Shown one piece after another: positions 48,416-58,120 of a stretch of DNA of 58,689 nucleotides. The position numbers and the translations under genes were made by a program. Within the stretch, counting starts at the first letter, position 1. Every line of letters begins with the position of its first letter. Source of the stretch: a bacterium (GTDB taxonomy: Bacteria; Myxococcota_A; Bradymonadia; UBA7976; UBA1532); the NCBI GenBank assembly GCA_030426085.1, contig JAUHYW010000071.1, forward strand, positions 1 through 58,689, read 5' to 3'. The notes under the pieces are model-generated. The model had not been told where the DNA came from. It did not search any database and was given only the letters and a program-made list of their open reading frames with translations.

Positions 48416-49291
48416 ATGGCTCGTTCTCGGTTTGTGCGCGACCCTGCTGTTGCTGTGCTGCTGACTGCGCGCGACGACGCGATGCTGCGGCTCTTGCTGC
48501 GGGTGAAATATGCTCGCGTGGAGCACTTCCAGCAGCTCTTCTTCTCCTCGTACAAGACGGCGGCCGAGCGGTGCAGCAAGCTGTTCCACGCCGGCTTCGT
48601 GGATCGCACGCCGCTGCCGGCGCGCCGCGGCCAAGCTGCCGCGATCCACGTCATCGATGCGGCCGGCATCAATCGATTGCGAGAAATCGGCGTTTTGATC
48701 CCGCGCGAGTGGCGAGGCAAAGCAACGTCGCCCACGATTCTTGATCACGAGTTGGCCGTCACCGACGTGCTGGTGTCGTTCCTGTCAGGAGAAGCCCGCC
48801 GCGGAGTCGATGGGCCCGTATATGAGCGGGCCAACAAGCACCTTGTCGTGACGTTGCCCCAGGACGTGCCGGCCGGCTCGATCAAGCCGGATGGGGCGTT
48901 GGTGGTCGACCACGACGATGGGCGCCTACTGGGCTTGCTCGAGGTCGACCGCGCCACCATGAGCAAGGCGGTGATGCACGAGAAGTTTTCGGCGTACCGC
49001 GAGGCCGCGCTGGACGGGAGCTGCATCGAAGCGACGCTCACGGCGCTGCTTGCGCGCCACAACGTGCCGCTCGTTGAGCAACAGGCTGCGGTCAAGCTGC
49101 TGGTGACGGTTCCGTCGGCTAAGCGCGCCGTGCAGTTGGCACACATCGCCGTCACTTTGGGCTTGAAGAACTTCGTGATGCTGGCCGTGCACGACGACCT
49201 TACGAACGCCGGCATCTTCGCACCGGTGTGGAAGAGTGCGCTGATGTGGGTGCAGGATGCGGCGCAGGCGGGTGTGAGGCTCTTGAGCTAG
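48416..49291 (+). CDS. Replication-relaxation-like protein
   Basis: This 291-residue protein has an N-terminal winged helix (DDAMLRLLLRVKYARVEHFQ, then SYKTAAERCSKLFHAGFVDR and a beta wing). A nuclease-like alpha/beta part follows (TILDHELAVTDVLV, SIKPDGALVVDHD, LLGLLEVDRAT). This matches the layout of the Replic_Relax family on plasmids and conjugative elements. ATG 48416 is preferred. GTG 48407 adds three residues. It probably binds the adjacent origin-like region. Confidence 0.75.
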   Translation: MARSRFVRDPAVAVLLTARDDAMLRLLLRVKYARVEHFQQLFFSSYKTAAERCSKLFHAGFVDRTPLPARRGQAAAIHVIDAAGINRLREIGVLIPREWRGKATSPTILDHELAVTDVLVSFLSGEARRGVDGPVYERANKHLVVTLPQDVPAGSIKPDGALVVDHDDGRLLGLLEVDRATMSKAVMHEKFSAYREAALDGSCIEATLTALLARHNVPLVEQQAAVKLLVTVPSAKRAVQLAHIAVTLGLKNFVMLAVHDDLTNAGIFAPVWKSALMWVQDAAQAGVRLLS

Positions 49292-49361
49292 CGGTGGCTA
49301 CCATTCGGCAGAAGAATGGCTAGAAACTTCTTGCGCGTCGGTGGTTGCCCCGTAAGACCTC

Positions 49362-49390
49362 AAGGCGCCACGAGGCGCCTTCTTTGGTTG
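49362..49390 (+). terminator. Terminator-like hairpin
   Basis: The stem AAGGCGCC/GGCGCCTT (49362-49369 with 49374-49381, loop ACGA) is followed by CTTTGGTT. It lies between the replication-relaxation-like gene and the membrane-protein gene. Confidence 0.6.
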
Positions 49391-49440
49391 GTGGAAATAG
49401 TCACTGCCGGTGAGACGTTGTCCGTCAGGAGGACGTCCGT

Positions 49441-51609
49441 GTGCTGCGATGCGGACGGCAAGAGGACCTGGGGGGCGGTCGGGGATCAGGGCCGTCGTTG
49501 GGGGATCACGTGGACCGGATCATCCGTGTTGCACAAGTCGCTGCGGTCATTATCGTCGTTGTGTGGGTCGGGCAGTTCGTGAAGGACGAGTTCCTTGACG
49601 ACACGGGTCCGCTGGACGCGCTCGCGCTGGCCGTCACGCAGACAACCTCGTGGTTTGAGGACGTCTTCTCGGTCATGACCGACGATCTGGACACCCGCAC
49701 CAAGAACGCGCGCAGCGGGCGTGATACAGGCCCGCAGACGCTGCTGGTGGAGTTGGACCCCACGCTATCAGCCGCAGCTCGAGGTCGGGTGGCTGCGGCC
49801 TTTGCAACGGTGTGGCCGGATCTGCTGCGCTCGGGTGACACCTACCTGATCCACCACCGCTACGAGCGCGGCCGCGATGCGGCCGTGTGGGCACAGCGCA
49901 CCAACGAGAAGACGCTGCGCGGCTCCGGTGATGGTCTTGCTGCCTATGTGGACGCGGCCAGCGCCCCCGAGCCTGCCGTGCCTGCACCGCCCCCTGCGCC
50001 GGCACAAACCACAGACGGCGACGCCGGGCCGCCAGCCGGACAAGATGAACAGGCGCCCGTCCCTGAGTCCGCACCGATGGCGGCACCCGGCACGACCGGC
50101 AGCATCGTGCGCAACATCTCGGGCGACATCGTCGGGTTCACGGGGGCCAACCGGCTCAAGTTCTTGGCCATCACCGAGGACATGCCGCACGACAAGGCAG
50201 TGCAGGCGCTGCGGGCCGATGGGTACAAGACCATCGATGAGGTGGGCGAGAACGTCGTTGTCGGCCTGGATCTGCGTCGCGACATGCAAGAACGCCTTGA
50301 AAGCGGTGAGAGCGTCCTTGCGCCCGTCCTGCAAGGCCTGCTGGCCATCATCGTGCCGGCCTTGTTGCTGTTGTGCATCCTGCTGGGCGCCAAGGGCACG
50401 CGCTGGTCGCTCACGGTCAAGAGCAGGCGCGATTCGCCGACGCTGTTCTTGAGGGTGCTGTACAAGCGCCTGTCGGCCATCAGGCAGGAGCAGGCCACAC
50501 CGGTGCTGGACGAGACGGCGCTGTGGGTCTGGCGTTTGTTCGTGTACGTGTTCCTTGCGTGGGTCCTGCTGGTGATCGCCGCTGGGGGCTCACCAACGGC
50601 AGTCGTGTGGTTGCCGCTCTTCGTGCTGCTGGGCTGTGCGGTCACCTGGATTCGGCTGCAACGCGACCAGCGCATGATCGTGGCCGCCCTTGCGCGATCG
50701 ATGCAGTTGCACGACTTCGATGAAGAGATGGTGGGGCAGTTTGCCCGCAGCAACGCCACGCTCATCAATGAGGGCGCCGAGGCCGTGGTCGAGCCGTACT
50801 TCAGCTTGGGGGGCGCCTCGGCCCATGTGGCCAACGAACGACTGCTTGCGCTGTGGAGTGACGTGATGGGCCGGGATCCGCAAGAACTGGCGCACACGCT
50901 TGCGAAGCAACGAGAGGCCACGCTGTCCCTGCTCACACAGGCCAACACCGTGGGCCCACAGCTGATCGATGACGATGGTGTCGTGAAGAAGGAGCCCGGT
51001 TCCCCGAAGGTCCCGGACGCCGGGCCTGCCTTTGGGATGATCGCCAAGGGGTACCGCGGCAGCGCTGCGGCCAAATCCTCCGAGGGTGGCGAGGACGGCG
51101 ACGTGAAGAGTCGTCCGGCGCTGGTGAAGCTCGTGTTGGCTGCGTCTGACGCCGTGCATACGTGGCTTGATGAGCGCATGTTGGCCAACAAGGCCAAGCG
51201 GCTGGCCAACGCGGTGCAGAAGCGCCGCTTGCTGGGCGAGTCGCTGCAGGACGCGCGCACGATGAGCGAAGACCTTGAGGCGCGCGCGATTGCCCGCACG
51301 CTTGAGCGCGCACAGTTGGATGCCCAGCTGGCGGAACTCACGGCCAAGAAGCGGGAGATCAGGCGCAAGGCGCGTCAGAGCGACGCACAAGCCGAGGAGG
51401 ACTTCGATCACGACTACGAGGACGACGACCTCGACGACGTCGGTGACGAGACCGACGAGGAAAGCGAGGCCCCCGGGTCCGATGGTGTGGACAACGAGCA
51501 GGACGATGCTGCTGGTGAGCAGGACGACGACGCGCCCGACGATGGCGATCGTGAGGACACTGAAAGCGACGCTGACGCGGGGAACGACGAGGCACCTGAT
51601 CGCTCATGA
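49441..51609 (+). CDS. Large multi-span membrane protein with acidic tail (722 aa)
   Basis: The GTG at 49441 has a perfect AGGAGG six bases upstream. A GTG at 49510 is the alternative. Spans lie near 29-45 (VAQVAAVIIVVVWVGQF), 297-317 (LLAIIVPALLLLCILLG), and two close ones near 365-405. Residues of about 180-215 are Ala/Pro-rich, 600-660 a coiled coil, and the last 60 very acidic. The stop overlaps the ATPase start (ATGA), so it may be its membrane partner in DNA transfer. The family is unknown. Confidence 0.7.
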   Translation: MLRCGRQEDLGGGRGSGPSLGDHVDRIIRVAQVAAVIIVVVWVGQFVKDEFLDDTGPLDALALAVTQTTSWFEDVFSVMTDDLDTRTKNARSGRDTGPQTLLVELDPTLSAAARGRVAAAFATVWPDLLRSGDTYLIHHRYERGRDAAVWAQRTNEKTLRGSGDGLAAYVDAASAPEPAVPAPPPAPAQTTDGDAGPPAGQDEQAPVPESAPMAAPGTTGSIVRNISGDIVGFTGANRLKFLAITEDMPHDKAVQALRADGYKTIDEVGENVVVGLDLRRDMQERLESGESVLAPVLQGLLAIIVPALLLLCILLGAKGTRWSLTVKSRRDSPTLFLRVLYKRLSAIRQEQATPVLDETALWVWRLFVYVFLAWVLLVIAAGGSPTAVVWLPLFVLLGCAVTWIRLQRDQRMIVAALARSMQLHDFDEEMVGQFARSNATLINEGAEAVVEPYFSLGGASAHVANERLLALWSDVMGRDPQELAHTLAKQREATLSLLTQANTVGPQLIDDDGVVKKEPGSPKVPDAGPAFGMIAKGYRGSAAAKSSEGGEDGDVKSRPALVKLVLAASDAVHTWLDERMLANKAKRLANAVQKRRLLGESLQDARTMSEDLEARAIARTLERAQLDAQLAELTAKKREIRRKARQSDAQAEEDFDHDYEDDDLDDVGDETDEESEAPGSDGVDNEQDDAAGEQDDDAPDDGDREDTESDADAGNDEAPDRS

Positions 51610-53870
51610 ACCCCACCCTTCCTGACCCGGCACAGCACGCCCTCACGTTCCATCAGGTGCCCGTGAGCTTGGTACCTACACAGGAAGGGGCAAGCAATGT
51701 CACACGGCGCGCCTACAGTGATCTGAGCTTCGCGCAGCTGCGCCCGATCGCGAGCGCACCCCTTGACGTAGGCGCTGTTACAGCAGCGCTTGCCACGACG
51801 CCGGCCACAACGCGCCTGCCGCTGAGCTTCGAGGTGTTTGGCAACCGGCAGGGCCTCACGGTGCAGTGGGCCGGATCGCCTCGTGCCGTGAACGGCCTGT
51901 GCACCGGGATCAGGACCGCCGGCGCGCTCGTGGATCTGCGCAAAGACGCGTGTGACGTCGTGGACAAGGTCTTTTGTGAAACGAAGAACACCGGGCTTCA
52001 ACTCGCGCTTGGCGACATTGTGCTTGCGCCGGACAGCTACGCGGCGCTGACACCCCCTCCTGCGGCTCTTGCGCCGCTCCTCCATGAACTGGCAGCTCTT
52101 CCTTCCTCGCGATTCGGTCTGTTCCAAGTACTGATGTCGCGATGCCCCAGAACAATCAGGGGCTGGCTACAGTCGCTGTGCGCTCAGGAGCTTACTGAGC
52201 ATCCTGGGTCGGCTGCCTATGTGCGCACACACAGCAAGCGCAAGTTTGAAGGAGCCGGCCCGCTGATGAGTGTCGCCATCCGGCTGGTCGTGCTTGGCCC
52301 GCCACGCGGGAAGGTGGCCGCCCTCACACGGCTTTTGGAAGCGCTGCGCCCGGCGCTGGCCGGGCCGCGCAAGATACAGGTGCTTGGTGAGAAGGACTGG
52401 GGAGCCGCGTACGCTTCCAAGAGGACCCCCAAAGGAGTTCTTCGCTTCTCACTGCTTCGTCGGGTGAGCTTTCGCACGGGCACGTTGCTCAACGCTGCTG
52501 AGTTGGCTTCGCTCATCACGTTGCCCAGCACGAGAGGACTGCCCATCAAGGCGGGCCTGCGCCCACTTCCCGCCAGTGGGAAGGTGCTCGTCAAAGCGCG
52601 CGACGCCATCCCGCTGGGCGTCTCCATCGTTGATGGCAGAGAGCGTCCCGTCTTCTTGCCAGCCAAGGTGCGGGCGCGCCATGTGGCGGTGCTTGGACGC
52701 ACGCGCAAGGGCAAGAGCACGCTGCTGTGCAACCTCATCCTCAACGACATCGAGGCCGGGCACGGGGTAGCGGTGGTCGACCCCACCGACGACCTGGTGC
52801 TTCGCGAGGTGCTGCCGCGCCTTGACCCGCGCCGCTACAAGGACGTCGTGCTGCTGGACGCAGGTGCGTATCGCACACAGCCGTTTGCGGCCAACCTGTT
52901 TGCCATGCCTGATGGGGCACAGCGCTCGCAGGTGGCGGCTGATACCATCGAATTCTTCCACATGATGTTTGCTGGCTCCTGGGGCCCGCAACTGGAGGAG
53001 ACGCTCACGTACGCCTCGCTGGCGTGCCTTGCATCCAGCCGGTCAACGACGATTCACGACTGCCTTCGCCTGATCATCGAGGAGCCGTTTCGCGAAGAAC
53101 TGCTGCGCTCTGTGAAGGACAAGAAGATCAAGCGCTGGTGGATTGATGCGTTCCCAAGCGCGGTGAAGATGATCTCCTCGGTGCGCAACAAACTGGCCAG
53201 CTTCGCCACGATGGACTCGCTGCAGGTCCTGTTTGGCCACCCTACGCAGAGTTTCGATTTGGCGCAGGCCATGGCGAAGCGGCGCATCGTGCTCATCAAT
53301 ATCCCAAAGGGCCGCCTGGAGCCCTCGGCCGTGCGCGTGCTGGGCGCGTTCTTCGTGAGTCGCATCCTCAGCACGGCCTTGGGCCGATCGGCGCTTGATA
53401 AGGACCAGCGCCCGCCCTTCCACCTGTACGTGGACGAGGCGCACAACTACGCCACGCGCTCGTTTGCGACCATGCTCTCGGAGGCGGCCAAGTACAATCT
53501 CTCCGTCACCATGGCCACGCAGTACTTGGAGCAGTACCCAGACGATGTGAGAAAGGCCGTCCTTGGCAACGCGGGCAGCATCATCACCTTCCAGGTGGGG
53601 ACCCCCGATGCGCGAGCGCTTTCGCGCGACGGCTCCAACATCCCCGTTGAGGCGTACCTCGAGTTGGGGGTGGGGCAAGCCATCGTGCGCACGGACGCGG
53701 CGCCGCGACCGTTCCTCGCGCTGACCCCACCGCCTCGACCACTACCGGCCTCGTACACGAGCACCGTTGTCGATGAGCTGCGCGCCAAGGTCGCGGTGAA
53801 CAGGCCCAAGGACACGTCAAAACGCCCTGAGCCGGACACACCCGTCCAGCGCGTGAAGATCGAGTTGTAG
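51606..53870 (+). CDS. HerA/VirD4-like DNA-pumping ATPase
   Basis: This 754-residue protein has Walker A GRTRKGKST at about 365-373, VVDPTDDLVLREVLP just after, Walker B HLYVDEAHNY near 607-615, and the sensor region TMATQYLEQYPDDVRKAVLG. It belongs to the HerA/FtsK group that includes conjugative coupling proteins and DUF87 ATPases. The N-terminal 350 residues are a separate unassigned region. Coupling to a large membrane protein and to a replication-relaxation gene points to plasmid-type DNA transfer. No relaxase was recognised in the window. Confidence 0.8.
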   Translation: MNPTLPDPAQHALTFHQVPVSLVPTQEGASNVTRRAYSDLSFAQLRPIASAPLDVGAVTAALATTPATTRLPLSFEVFGNRQGLTVQWAGSPRAVNGLCTGIRTAGALVDLRKDACDVVDKVFCETKNTGLQLALGDIVLAPDSYAALTPPPAALAPLLHELAALPSSRFGLFQVLMSRCPRTIRGWLQSLCAQELTEHPGSAAYVRTHSKRKFEGAGPLMSVAIRLVVLGPPRGKVAALTRLLEALRPALAGPRKIQVLGEKDWGAAYASKRTPKGVLRFSLLRRVSFRTGTLLNAAELASLITLPSTRGLPIKAGLRPLPASGKVLVKARDAIPLGVSIVDGRERPVFLPAKVRARHVAVLGRTRKGKSTLLCNLILNDIEAGHGVAVVDPTDDLVLREVLPRLDPRRYKDVVLLDAGAYRTQPFAANLFAMPDGAQRSQVAADTIEFFHMMFAGSWGPQLEETLTYASLACLASSRSTTIHDCLRLIIEEPFREELLRSVKDKKIKRWWIDAFPSAVKMISSVRNKLASFATMDSLQVLFGHPTQSFDLAQAMAKRRIVLINIPKGRLEPSAVRVLGAFFVSRILSTALGRSALDKDQRPPFHLYVDEAHNYATRSFATMLSEAAKYNLSVTMATQYLEQYPDDVRKAVLGNAGSIITFQVGTPDARALSRDGSNIPVEAYLELGVGQAIVRTDAAPRPFLALTPPPRPLPASYTSTVVDELRAKVAVNRPKDTSKRPEPDTPVQRVKIEL

Positions 53871-53878
53871 GAGGGGCA

Positions 53879-54574
53879 ATGCGAAAGTGGCTCTTGCTCC
53901 TGCTGCTGCTTGGCACAGGCTATTACGTCTTCACGCGATACCCAGTGGTGGACGCAATCCTGGGCCAGTTGACGCAAGCTCACATGAAGGCCTTCATCGA
54001 TGAGCAGAACCGCCAGAGCAACGGGTTTGTGGAACGGATGAAGGCCTCAGGCGACGCCTTCATTGAGCGACGCTTCACGTCAGCGACCAAGGCAAAGCGT
54101 ACAGCGCCGCCGCCTCGGCCCGCCCCGGCCAAGCCACCACCAAAACCGCCGACACCGGAAGAACTGTGGGCGCAGGAGGAAGCACAGCGCAAGCGCCGTA
54201 TCGAGAAGATGTTCACGCCATGGCCCGGGGCGCTCACCACGGACTCCGGGCTCACGTACGTGCTCGTGACGAAGAAGGATTCTGGGAAGAAGCCAGGACT
54301 CAACGCCAGCGTGCTGGTGCATTTCTCAGTCTGGACCAAGGATGGGGAGATCTTCGAGAGTACCTACGAAGAGCGCGGGGGCTCGCCCACCATTCTACAC
54401 CTGCCGCGACTGGTACCTGGGCTTCGTGAGGGGCTCACGCTCATGCGAGAGGGTGAGGTAGCCAAGTTCTGGATTCCAGCGAAGCTGGCCTATGGGCAGG
54501 AGCCAGAGCAGCTCGGGGCGCCGGCGGGGGCGCTATTTGCCGATGTCGCCCTCAAGCAAGTGCTTGCGCGGTAG
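53879..54574 (+). CDS. Membrane-anchored FKBP-type peptidyl-prolyl isomerase
   Basis: This 231-residue protein has a signal-anchor MRKWLLLLLLLGTGYYVF, a Pro-rich linker (about 77-98) and an FKBP domain at about 118-231 (VLVHFSVWTKDGEIFESTYE, LVPGLREGLTLMREGEVAKF, LAYGQEPEQLGAPAGALF). It would speed prolyl isomerisation of extracytoplasmic proteins. It starts 8 bases past the ATPase stop with GGAGGGGC ahead. The key YG and P-G-L-x-E-G motifs are present. Confidence 0.88.
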   Translation: MRKWLLLLLLLGTGYYVFTRYPVVDAILGQLTQAHMKAFIDEQNRQSNGFVERMKASGDAFIERRFTSATKAKRTAPPPRPAPAKPPPKPPTPEELWAQEEAQRKRRIEKMFTPWPGALTTDSGLTYVLVTKKDSGKKPGLNASVLVHFSVWTKDGEIFESTYEERGGSPTILHLPRLVPGLREGLTLMREGEVAKFWIPAKLAYGQEPEQLGAPAGALFADVALKQVLAR

Positions 54575-54579
54575 GGGGC

Positions 54580-56235
54580 CTACCGACACAACGGATACAT
54601 CGGCTCATGGTTGGGCACGATGATGCCGTACCCGTTGGGCGCATTGCAGTCGGCAAGCCCCCCGGACAACACCAGCTCGTTGTCGCGGCTGGGCCCGGTG
54701 AGATAGTCGCACGCCCCTGGGGTGTTCACGTCGCAGCCGTAGTTGGTCATGGGCAAGAACATGGCCAAGTGCTGCGGAATCGGGACATCGATGCGGAAGA
54801 ACTGCTGCGGGGTCTGCACCACCACGTCCTGGTACGGGCGCTGCGGTAGCGGATCGAAGAACCGCACGCCCGTCACGCGCAGCTCGCACCCAGCCGGCGC
54901 ACTCATGGCCAACACCCCTCCCCCGACTGTGGTCACGGGCCGACAGTCGTCCGGCTCGACCACCTCGAAGGCCACCCGGTTGCTGGCAGCCCCGCTCACC
55001 CCATCGAAGCAGTAGAATTCGTAGCGCCCCAGAATGGAGCCCAGCCGCGGCGGGTACGGGTTGACGAAGCGCCCGTTGCCATCCACGGGAATCGGGATCT
55101 CGAAGAACACATCCCCAGGCCCGTCGCCGAAGCAGTCGGCGATGGTGCTGGGCGAGAATCCCTCGCCCGTCTGCATGACCGTGTCTCGCGCGCGCACGAC
55201 GCGCTGCCGATCGATCGCCACGGTGGGGGCTGCAACAGGCGGCTCTGGCTCTGGCGGCACGCCCTCATCAACGATCGCGTAGGGGAAGCCGCGATCGATG
55301 TAGCAGCGCATGCGCCCGTTCTGCTGCGCTGAGAAGCGACCTTCCTCGGGGTCCTCGGCGCAGTCGTAGTAGCTCATGATGTTGCGCGTGTCCGGCATCG
55401 AGCCGTCTACGCACACGGGATCACACGAGCCTCGCAAGCACACCCCCGTGCCCGGGTCAAAGGGGGTATCGCAGCATAGGTCATAGCTCACGTCGCAATC
55501 GGGCCCGGGCAGCAGGGAGGTGTGCGTGTGCCACAACCCCAGGATGTGGCCCAGCTCGTGGGCTGCCGTGTTCGCGCCCATGCAGTCGTTGACCACCACG
55601 ACCCCGTCCGAGACGGGGTTGGGACCGATGTCGTAGGCGCGCCCGCACAGCCCCGGGTACTCGTCCACGATGTACAGATCCAGGGCGCCCGGATCGTTGT
55701 TGATGGCCATCAACTCCTCGAAGCGTGCATCGTTGATCACCATGTAGCGCCCGTCCTCGATCACGTCGATGGGCTCGACAAGCACCACCTCAATGCCGGT
55801 GGGGGCGAAGAACTGGTTCATGATGTCCACCATGGAGCGCACCGCCTGCTCATTGGCGGCAGGGGCCCCGTCGGACACCACATGCACGCGCAGGCGCACG
55901 AGGAGCGGCTCATCGCTGATAGCTGCATCGCGGTTGTTTGGGTCGTCGCAGAACGGGTCGCGCTGGGAGAGCGCGTTGGAGCGCCGGGAGTGCGTCCCGC
56001 ACGGCAGCGCGTCCTCCACCTCGAGCAGGCACTCAGCCGAGCACCCGTCACCGCCATTGCGGTTGCCGTCGTCGCACTGCTCGTTGTCGTTGCGCACCCC
56101 ATCACCGCAGCCTGGGGGCAAACCCTCTGCCGTTTGTAGCGCAGCGTCTGCGTCGTTACCAGCTGGCCCCTGGCCCGGGGCGCAGGCCAGCAGCACAAGC
56201 CCCAGCAAGGGCATATATCGAGATGTCATTGGCAT
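54580..56235 (-). CDS. Secreted M43-type (pappalysin-like) zinc metalloprotease lipoprotein
   Basis: This 551-residue protein has a signal peptide ending LLAC (Cys18, lipobox). A Cys-rich CGDGVRNDNEQCDDGN repeat follows (about 43-70), of the type abundant in Myxococcota. The protease domain has the zinc motif HELGHILGLWH (226-236) and Met-turn NIMSYYD (about 285-291). The C-terminal half is beta-rich and unassigned. The ATG has AAGGTGAAGCG ahead. It is cargo-like and convergent with the FKBP gene (5-base gap). It may act on the cell surface or on prey or competitor proteins. Confidence 0.85.
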   Translation of the reverse strand: MPMTSRYMPLLGLVLLACAPGQGPAGNDADAALQTAEGLPPGCGDGVRNDNEQCDDGNRNGGDGCSAECLLEVEDALPCGTHSRRSNALSQRDPFCDDPNNRDAAISDEPLLVRLRVHVVSDGAPAANEQAVRSMVDIMNQFFAPTGIEVVLVEPIDVIEDGRYMVINDARFEELMAINNDPGALDLYIVDEYPGLCGRAYDIGPNPVSDGVVVVNDCMGANTAAHELGHILGLWHTHTSLLPGPDCDVSYDLCCDTPFDPGTGVCLRGSCDPVCVDGSMPDTRNIMSYYDCAEDPEEGRFSAQQNGRMRCYIDRGFPYAIVDEGVPPEPEPPVAAPTVAIDRQRVVRARDTVMQTGEGFSPSTIADCFGDGPGDVFFEIPIPVDGNGRFVNPYPPRLGSILGRYEFYCFDGVSGAASNRVAFEVVEPDDCRPVTTVGGGVLAMSAPAGCELRVTGVRFFDPLPQRPYQDVVVQTPQQFFRIDVPIPQHLAMFLPMTNYGCDVNTPGACDYLTGPSRDNELVLSGGLADCNAPNGYGIIVPNHEPMYPLCR

Positions 56236-56322
56236 CGCTTCACCTTCCAAGAATGGGGAAGAGAGAGGAGCATCCGCCGGCTGTCCCCATGCAACCAGGG
56301 CGGAAACGAAAAAGAGGCCACG

Positions 56323-56754
56323 TCAAGGCGTGACACAGGTGACTGGCAGTGGGATCACGGACGGGGCCAGTCGACCAGTGAGCAGGCCCTTCACAGATGA
56401 TTGCCAGAAGAGGCGCCCATCACTGGCATCCCTCAGCGCATCGCGAAGGGCATCAGCTCGCTCGTGGTCGCCCACTTCCAGCGAGCGAGAGAGCGCCTTA
56501 CGCAGCTGCTCGATGAGCAGGGCGTCCTGGTCGGTGGGCACGGACAGGACGGTGATGAGCCGTGTGAGCCCCTCATCCTTGCCCGAGGCAACGTCGATGA
56601 GGGAGCTGGCCACCTGACGGACCCTGGTGGTGCTCTCGGGCTGGCCTGCGGACGCGGCCAGCGCATCGGCCAGGACCTTCCTCAGCTCCAACTCTCCAAG
56701 CTGCCCGTAGGCCAGCAGGAGCAGGACGCTACTTGGCAGACGTGACAGGTCCAC
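56323..56754 (-). CDS. Helical hypothetical protein (143 aa)
   Basis: The protein is almost entirely helical (LLLLAYGQLGELELRKVLAD, VRQVASSLIDVASGKDEGL, LIEQLRKALSRSLEVGDHER). The GTG start has AGGAG eight bases upstream and overlaps the regulator gene by 26 bases. It is not recognised and is probably co-expressed with the regulator. Confidence 0.65.
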   Translation of the reverse strand: MDLSRLPSSVLLLLAYGQLGELELRKVLADALAASAGQPESTTRVRQVASSLIDVASGKDEGLTRLITVLSVPTDQDALLIEQLRKALSRSLEVGDHERADALRDALRDASDGRLFWQSSVKGLLTGRLAPSVIPLPVTCVTP

Positions 56755-57328
56755 GCTTCATCTCCTTGGTCTTCGTGGTGGGTGAGCGGCCGATGATGGA
56801 CCGCAGGCGAGAGAGCACTGCTTGGTGGCGGCGCGAGACAGTACTTCTGTGCACGCCCTCAACGACCGCCTTTATGTGCGCATCACTGTGACCCAAGTCA
56901 ATGCCATACACATGCTGCACGAGTGCACGGTCGTGATGAGAAAGGGCATCAAGGGCGGCGCTGAGCGCTTGCGCCCTCTGCTTGAGGGCCAGCAGCGTCT
57001 CAGGGTCAGGGATACGCTGATGGACGAGATGGGCGGCTGGGCGCTGCACGCGCGCAATGCTCTCGCTCGTGCTCTCGTGCTGCTCTTGGGCAAAGATCTT
57101 GCGCATGGCGTAACGCGACAGCGGCCAGAAGGCGTAGATGCCATCAATGGCCGCCCCACGGCTGCGAAGCGCGCAGTACGCCTGCCGGTGCTCGGCAGGA
57201 AGATCGCTGGTGCGCGCCTGCGCCTGCAAGAACCCCAGGGCCGCGTAGGCGCGCACATCGCCGTGTTCCATCGTCGTGGGCATGGCAGGCGTGGGTGGAA
57301 GAGAAACAGGGAGCGGGAAGGCATTCAT
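56729..57328 (-). CDS. Sigma region 4-like HTH regulator (199 aa)
   Basis: The C-terminal part reads LSHHDRALVQHVYGIDLGHS, then DAHIKAVVEGVHRSTVSRRH and QAVLSRLRSIIG, a sigma-70 region 4 type helix-turn-helix. The N-terminal half is helical, with Trp and Tyr (IYAFWPLSRYAMRKIFAQEQ). It may be a transcription activator of element C. Its target is unknown. Confidence 0.65.
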   Translation of the reverse strand: MNAFPLPVSLPPTPAMPTTMEHGDVRAYAALGFLQAQARTSDLPAEHRQAYCALRSRGAAIDGIYAFWPLSRYAMRKIFAQEQHESTSESIARVQRPAAHLVHQRIPDPETLLALKQRAQALSAALDALSHHDRALVQHVYGIDLGHSDAHIKAVVEGVHRSTVSRRHQAVLSRLRSIIGRSPTTKTKEMKRGPVTSAK

Positions 57329-57538
57329 AGGCGTTGCTCACCGTGTAGATGGTGGAAAGGACGGTCCGTCACTGCTCCGGAGCACGGCGGCGCGTCACAG
57401 GCATCGCCACCAAGCCAGGGCGAGGTTCCTGTGAAACACCCACCCACTTCACGTGTTGGTTGGTGTTCCTTTTGTGAAGCCAGAGCACGAGAAGCGTCTC
57501 TCATTCCAGCGTGGCCGTGAATGCCTTGCCCGGGAAGC

Positions 57539-58120
57539 TTAGAAGGTACCGGCGTAGCCCACCATCAGTGGGGCACGCGGCACGGTGCCGGCCAGCGTGG
57601 CCGCCTCTTCCTTGTAGCGATAGCCGTAGTAGATGAGCGCCCCACCCCCGGCAATAGCCCCCAGCCCGAGCACCGTGACCGTCCCGCTATTTCCAGCTGG
57701 CGCCTTCGTGGCCGCCAGCAGACCGATGCCGCCCACGACCACGAGAGCCCCGCCCGTGATCATGATGGCGTAGCCCATGTACTCCTGCATGGCCGCCTCT
57801 TCTTCTTTGCTGCGGTCTTGACGGCTGCGCTTGCGCATGGCCGCATCGCCCAAGAACCCGGCACTGTGCGACGACGCCAACAGCAGCGCCGGATACGTCG
57901 GGCCGTTGCTCCCGCTGGGCGCAGCGAGGCTCGCCAGCCTGATGCGCGGCGTCGAGTCTGGGTGCTGCTCGTCCACCGCGAAGTGCACGAGCGAGAGCGT
58001 CGGCACGTCGAAGGCATCGTCGCTGAGCACGTGAGTGGCCTGTGCGTGCGTGGACAACAAGAGGGTGGCAATCATTGCCACGCCTGCGATCATGCTGGGC
58101 CACATGACATATGACTTCAT
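57539..58120 (-). CDS. Exported membrane protein (193 aa)
   Basis: A signal peptide (MKSYVMWPSMIAGVAMIATL, cleavage probably after AQA) is followed by a soluble part. Two spans follow, at about 116-136 (YAIMITGGALVVVGGIGLLA) and 148-166 (VTVLGLGAIAGGGALIYYGY). It is an inner-membrane protein of unknown role. The 210-base gap downstream (57329-57538) shows nothing I can name. Confidence 0.65.
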   Translation of the reverse strand: MKSYVMWPSMIAGVAMIATLLLSTHAQATHVLSDDAFDVPTLSLVHFAVDEQHPDSTPRIRLASLAAPSGSNGPTYPALLLASSHSAGFLGDAAMRKRSRQDRSKEEEAAMQEYMGYAIMITGGALVVVGGIGLLAATKAPAGNSGTVTVLGLGAIAGGGALIYYGYRYKEEAATLAGTVPRAPLMVGYAGTF

